NCBI RefSeq assembly: GCF_006715095.1
Contig: NZ_VFMO01000001.1
Coordinates: 1,364,001-1,428,000, forward strand
Direction: 5' to 3'
Length of the DNA: 64,000 nt
From: Yimella lutea
GTDB lineage: Bacteria; Actinomycetota; Actinomycetes; Actinomycetales; Dermatophilaceae
In this document: positions 60,954 through 64,000 of the stretch, piece by piece
Position numbering within the stretch: the stretch's first letter is position 1
Layout: each line of letters begins with the position of its first letter
Program-made: the position numbers and the translations under genes
The notes under the pieces: model-generated
The model's database searches: none
The model's input: only the letters and a program-made list of their open reading frames with translations
What the model was told of the DNA's origin: nothing

Positions 60954-61910
60954 ATGGCTGAAGTTCTCGTCCTGGTCGACCACACCGATGGCACCGTCAA
61001 GAAGACCACTGCGGAGTTGCTGACGATCGCACGTCAGATCGGCACCCCGTCGGCCGTGTTCGTCGGCAACAACGTCGAGGCCGCACGTCCGCGTCTGGCT
61101 CAGTTCGGCGCGGAGAAGGTGTACGTCATCGACAACGCCGACGTGCAGGACTACCTCGTCGCACCGCTCGCCGAGGCTCTCGCCGCCGTCGTCGAGCAGG
61201 CGTCCCCGGCTGCTGTGCTGCTGCCCTCGACCCCACACAACAAGGAAGCCGCCGCGCGACTGGCGATCAAGACCGGTTCGGGTCTGATCACCGATGCGGC
61301 TGCTGTCGAGGTCGACGGCGACACCGTCACCGCAACACAGTCGGTGTTCGCCGGCTCCTACACCACCAGGTCGCAGGTGACCAAGGGCTTCCCGATCATC
61401 ACCGTGAAGCCGAACATCCTGCCGCCGACCGCGTCGCAGGCCGGTGCGGCCGTGGTGAACCTCGACGTCCAGGTGTCCGACGCCGCCAAGGGCGCGAAGA
61501 TCACCGACCGTCAGCCGAAGCAGAAGTCGGGTCGTCCCGAACTCACCGAGGCCGCGATCGTGGTCTCCGGTGGTCGTGGCACCGGCGGTGACTTCGGTCC
61601 GGTCGAGGAGTTCGCCGACTCCCTCGGCGCTGCCGTGGGTGCCTCGCGCGCCGCGGTCGACGCAGGTTGGTACCCGCACTCCAACCAGGTGGGTCAGACC
61701 GGTAAGCAGGTCAGCCCGCAGTTGTACGTCGCTGCCGGCATCTCCGGTGCGATTCAGCACCGCGCGGGCATGCAGACCTCGAAGACGATCGTCGCGGTCA
61801 ACAAGGACGAGGAAGCGCCGATCTTCGAACTCGTCGACTTCGGCGTCGTCGGCGACCTGTTCCAGGTGCTGCCGCAGGCCACCGAAGCGGTCAAGCAGTC
61901 CAAGAACTGA
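60954..61910 (+). CDS. etfA: electron transfer flavoprotein subunit alpha
   Basis: The FAD-binding partner of EtfB, 318 residues. The C-terminal FAD domain shows VVSGGRGTGGDFGPVEEFADSLGAAVGASRAAVD, then VGQTGKQVSPQLYVAAGISGAIQHRAGM and IVAVNKDEEAPIFELVDFGVVGDL. The etfBA pair is followed by a strong terminator, so it is a two-gene operon. Confidence 0.95.
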   Translation: MAEVLVLVDHTDGTVKKTTAELLTIARQIGTPSAVFVGNNVEAARPRLAQFGAEKVYVIDNADVQDYLVAPLAEALAAVVEQASPAAVLLPSTPHNKEAAARLAIKTGSGLITDAAAVEVDGDTVTATQSVFAGSYTTRSQVTKGFPIITVKPNILPPTASQAGAAVVNLDVQVSDAAKGAKITDRQPKQKSGRPELTEAAIVVSGGRGTGGDFGPVEEFADSLGAAVGASRAAVDAGWYPHSNQVGQTGKQVSPQLYVAAGISGAIQHRAGMQTSKTIVAVNKDEEAPIFELVDFGVVGDLFQVLPQATEAVKQSKN

Positions 61911-61924
61911 CGCGCAGGTCGAAG

Positions 61925-61954
61925 CGCCCGTCCCGGAAACGGGGCGGGCGTTTT
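61925..61954 (+). terminator. intrinsic terminator after etfA
   Basis: An 11-bp GC-rich stem (CGCCCGTCCCG with CGGGGCGGGCG, one T-G pair) closed by a GAAA tetraloop and followed by TTTT. Confidence 0.9.
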
Positions 61955-61973
61955 CGCGTCACCCGACGCCGGA

Positions 61974-61979
61974 TACGGT
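61974..61979 (+). promoter_or_regulatory. -10 box of a predicted leaderless promoter
   Basis: TACGGT lies 6 bases before the ATG at 61986. Confidence 0.5.
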
Positions 61980-61985
61980 CGCGTC

Positions 61986-63218
61986 ATGGTCGACATCGAA
62001 CGGCGCGGCGGACTCATCCTCACCAATCACCGGCTCGAGGTCCCGCTCGATCACGACGACCAGTCGGGTGCCACCATCGAGATTTTCGCCCGGGAGATTG
62101 CCCTACCGGACGCGGCCGACAAGCCCTATCTCGTCTTCCTTCAGGGAGGACCGGGTGGCGAGAGTCCGCGGCCGAGCACAGACCCCGTCGGTCCAGGTTT
62201 CGTCGAACGCGCGGTCCGTGACTACCGACTGCTGCTGCTCGACCAGCGCGGCACCGGACTGTCGACTCCTGTGGATGGCCTCGAAGGGATGAGCGCACAG
62301 GAGCAGGCCGACTACTTGGTCAACTTCCGTGCCGACTCGATCGTGCGCGACTGTGAGGTGCTGCGCGAGCACCTGTTGGTCGAGCAGTGGAGCCTGCTGG
62401 GGCAGTCGTTCGGTGGGTTCTGCTCGCTGCACTACCTCAGCCGTTCTCCGGACAGCCTGCGGGAGGTCTTCTTCACCGGGGGCATCCCGCCGGTCGGCAT
62501 GCCGGTCGACGAGGTCTATGCCGCGACCTACGAGCGCACCGCGGAACTGGTCGAACGTCATTACGCCAGGTTCCCCGGCGACCGTGACGCAGTGCGCCGG
62601 GTCGTCGAGCTCTGCGACGTCGGGGCGGTGAAGCTGCCGGACGGAACATCGTTGTCGCCCAGGCGTTTTCGGCAGATCGGTAACGGGCTCGGCATGTCAT
62701 ACGGCTCGGAGCAACTGCACTACCTGCTCGAGCGTGACCCGCGATCACCGATGTTCGGGGCCGTCGCTTCGGCCATGCTCCCGTTCCCGTCCTGGACGCC
62801 CATCTACACCGTGTTGCACGAGGCCTGTTATGCCGACGGGGGAGTCACCGGCTGGTCGTGCGAGCGGGTGATGCCGTCGTCCTACCGGGACGACATCACC
62901 ATGCTGACCGCCGAGCACCCGTTCCCCTGGCTGTTGGACGAGGTGTCCGGACTGCGACCACTGAAGGAGGCGGCTGAACTGCTCGCCGCCCATGAGTGGC
63001 CGCAGCTGTACGACGCCGATGCATTGGCGCGCACCGACGTCCCCTGCGCGGCTGCGATCTATTACGACGATCCCTACGTACTGCGCGAACACTCAACTGC
63101 CACAGCGCAATTGCTGCCGCGGATGCATCCGTGGATCACGAACGAATATCTGCACGACGGGTTGCGCGCCGACGGCAGAGTGTTGGATCGACTGATCGAG
63201 CTGGTGAAGAAGGGGTGA
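61986..63218 (+). CDS. alpha/beta hydrolase, proline iminopeptidase family (S33)
   Basis: A 410-residue cytoplasmic peptidase-like protein. The oxyanion loop QGGPGGES, the segment LLLDQRGTGLS and the nucleophile elbow GQSFGGF (serine near residue 140) are characteristic of prolyl aminopeptidases (family S33), as is the helical lid region that follows (RTAELVERHYARFPGD). The C-terminal histidine should lie near ITNEYLHDGLR. It would remove N-terminal proline from peptides; related members cleave other amides. No Shine-Dalgarno sequence; -10 box 6 bases before the ATG. Confidence 0.87.
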   Translation: MVDIERRGGLILTNHRLEVPLDHDDQSGATIEIFAREIALPDAADKPYLVFLQGGPGGESPRPSTDPVGPGFVERAVRDYRLLLLDQRGTGLSTPVDGLEGMSAQEQADYLVNFRADSIVRDCEVLREHLLVEQWSLLGQSFGGFCSLHYLSRSPDSLREVFFTGGIPPVGMPVDEVYAATYERTAELVERHYARFPGDRDAVRRVVELCDVGAVKLPDGTSLSPRRFRQIGNGLGMSYGSEQLHYLLERDPRSPMFGAVASAMLPFPSWTPIYTVLHEACYADGGVTGWSCERVMPSSYRDDITMLTAEHPFPWLLDEVSGLRPLKEAAELLAAHEWPQLYDADALARTDVPCAAAIYYDDPYVLREHSTATAQLLPRMHPWITNEYLHDGLRADGRVLDRLIELVKKG

Positions 63219-63252
63219 GCCTCAGCCTGTCCCAGTGCTTCTCGACGGCACC

Positions 63253-63348
63253 GAGGCAGACTACGAGGCAGACGACGAGGCAGACGACGAGGCAGACGAC
63301 GAGGCAGACGACGAGGCAGACGACGAGGCAGACGACGAGGCAGACGAC
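63253..63348. repeat. 12-bp tandem repeat, eight units
   Basis: Unit GAGGCAGACGAC repeats seven times exactly from 63265 to 63348; the outermost unit (63253-63264) has GACTAC instead of GACGAC. On the minus strand the array encodes a Ser-Ser-Ser-Ala tail, and the single changed base creates its stop codon. Confidence 0.9.
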
Positions 63349-64000
63349 GAAGGTGAGTCCGACGCACTTACCCGCGGCTTCAGCGTCCAGGTCGCGGTGA
63401 CCTTCCGGTCACTCGGCTCAGGCATGTACAGCAGTTTCCAGCCCGCCACCTCGGAGCCCTTCGGCGTCCAGAAGACCAGGGTGTAGCGCTTCGGCTTGTC
63501 CGTCTCCACGAGGTCGCTGGTGAGGTTCTCGCCGTCGCTGCCGAGTTCGTTGTAGCGGCAGAGATTGCCCTTGTCGTCGATCAGCTGGAACTGATTGCGT
63601 TCGATGTAGCCGACCGACCCCTTGGCGGCGACGTAGAGGCTCACCACGACTCCACGTACATCGTTCGGCTGGTTCGGTCCGGGTTTCAACTCCCGGCTCC
63701 AGGGTGTGCTTGGCGTGATCGCCAAGGAGATCGGGTCGTCACCGGTGGTGAACGGCTTGTAGAACTCCTGATCCTTCGCACCGGCGAGCTTGATGCCGGA
63801 CCGGTTCGTCGAGCAGGTGTTGACGGTGGCAGGCGACGGCGCGGATCCGTTCCCGGACCAGGACGCGATCGCTTTGGGCGATCCGGGTTTGTCGACGTAG
63901 TGGACGGCGTAGTCGGAGAGGTTGGCCTCCGCAGGGACGATGAACGCGACGACGCCCGAGACCGCCTTCGACTCATCGACCTGGCTCACCTGAAGGGCAC
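63261..64000 (-). CDS. hypothetical protein with Ser/Ala repeat tail (5' end outside window)
   Basis: The frame is open to the right edge, so only the C-terminal part (about 246 codons) is present; GTG 63989 is a possible but unproven start. The visible region is a beta-rich domain (GVVAFIVPAEANLSDYAV to KVTATWTLKPRV) with two cysteines that could form a disulfide. It includes VVVSLYVAAKGSVGYIERNQFQLIDDKGN, which recalls DUF4352-like extracellular domains. It ends in about seven (SSSA) repeats. An exported or surface role is plausible, but the N-terminus that would show a signal is missing. I cannot name a function. Confidence 0.6.
   Translation of the reverse strand, partial: ALQVSQVDESKAVSGVVAFIVPAEANLSDYAVHYVDKPGSPKAIASWSGNGSAPSPATVNTCSTNRSGIKLAGAKDQEFYKPFTTGDDPISLAITPSTPWSRELKPGPNQPNDVRGVVVSLYVAAKGSVGYIERNQFQLIDDKGNLCRYNELGSDGENLTSDLVETDKPKRYTLVFWTPKGSEVAGWKLLYMPEPSDRKVTATWTLKPRVSASDSPSSSASSSASSSASSSASSSASSSASSSAS

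Noticed and set aside
63235..63486. Acidic plus-strand frame with repeated Glu-Ala-Asp-Asp.
   Set aside because: It is the complement of the Ser/Ala tail of the minus-strand gene; no start signal or domain supports it.

Overview
The window is high-GC, densely coded DNA from an actinobacterium. The evidence is the DUF2550 gene beside atpC, NucS, the TreS/Mak/GlgE/GlgB glycogen pathway, a DUF222-HNH (13E12-type) protein, a very short AtpC and frequent GTG starts. The short AtpC and the DUF6318-like lipoprotein point to the order Micrococcales; a relative of Dermacoccaceae or Intrasporangiaceae is my inference, not proven. I see no rRNA, tRNA, CRISPR array, insertion sequence or prophage.

Layout. 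1-4.9 kb: tail of a GNAT acetyltransferase, a Cds1-like PLP enzyme, tsaC/sua5, glyA and a WecA-type glycosyltransferase. 4.9-12.6 kb: a perfect CRP-family site, two small membrane proteins and atpBEFHAGD, closed by a terminator. 12.7-20.2 kb: a block that separates atpD from atpC, holding a uracil/xanthine permease, two tandem peptidoglycan-binding polysaccharide deacetylases, a HIT-like protein, a VOC protein and a long AsnB with an extra C-terminal domain. 20.3-31.9 kb: atpC, DUF2550, cobalamin adenosyltransferase, STAS protein, gamma-glutamyltransferase, nucS, a double-length 3-hydroxyacyl-CoA dehydrogenase, methylmalonyl-CoA epimerase, thiolase, meaB, a REC/thioredoxin-reductase-like fusion, a broken FMN reductase and a thiamine-binding protein. 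31.9-40.5 kb: GNAT, cytochrome P450, an ABC-ATPase remnant, a four-gene operon (thioredoxin-TPR, two esterases, ATP-grasp), a P-loop kinase and phosphoglucomutase. 40.6-51 kb: a glycogen cluster with a maltokinase-GlgB fusion, treS, glgE and glgP. 51-55.8 kb: accessory membrane, HNH and secreted proteins with two kinds of tandem repeat. 55.9-64 kb: glgX, YbjN protein, enoyl-CoA hydratase, membrane protein, etfBA, proline iminopeptidase and a partial surface-protein-like gene with a Ser/Ala repeat tail.

Much of the order (sua5, rfe-like gene, atp operon, DUF2550, adenosyltransferase, nucS, epimerase, thiolase, thioredoxin-TPR, glgB, glgE, glgP) matches Rv1301-Rv1328 of Mycobacterium tuberculosis as I remember it. 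The non-syntenic insertions stand out against that background. Functionally the window combines energy conversion (ATP synthase, ETF), acyl-CoA/propionate metabolism (epimerase, MeaB, thiolase, dehydrogenase, hydratase, adenosyltransferase) and glycogen/alpha-glucan turnover (Pgm, GlgE, TreS, Mak-GlgB, GlgP, GlgX).

A recurring sequence theme is a -10-like hexamer (TANNNT or a close variant) ending 6-8 bases before the start codon of about 18 genes, which predicts widespread leaderless transcription.
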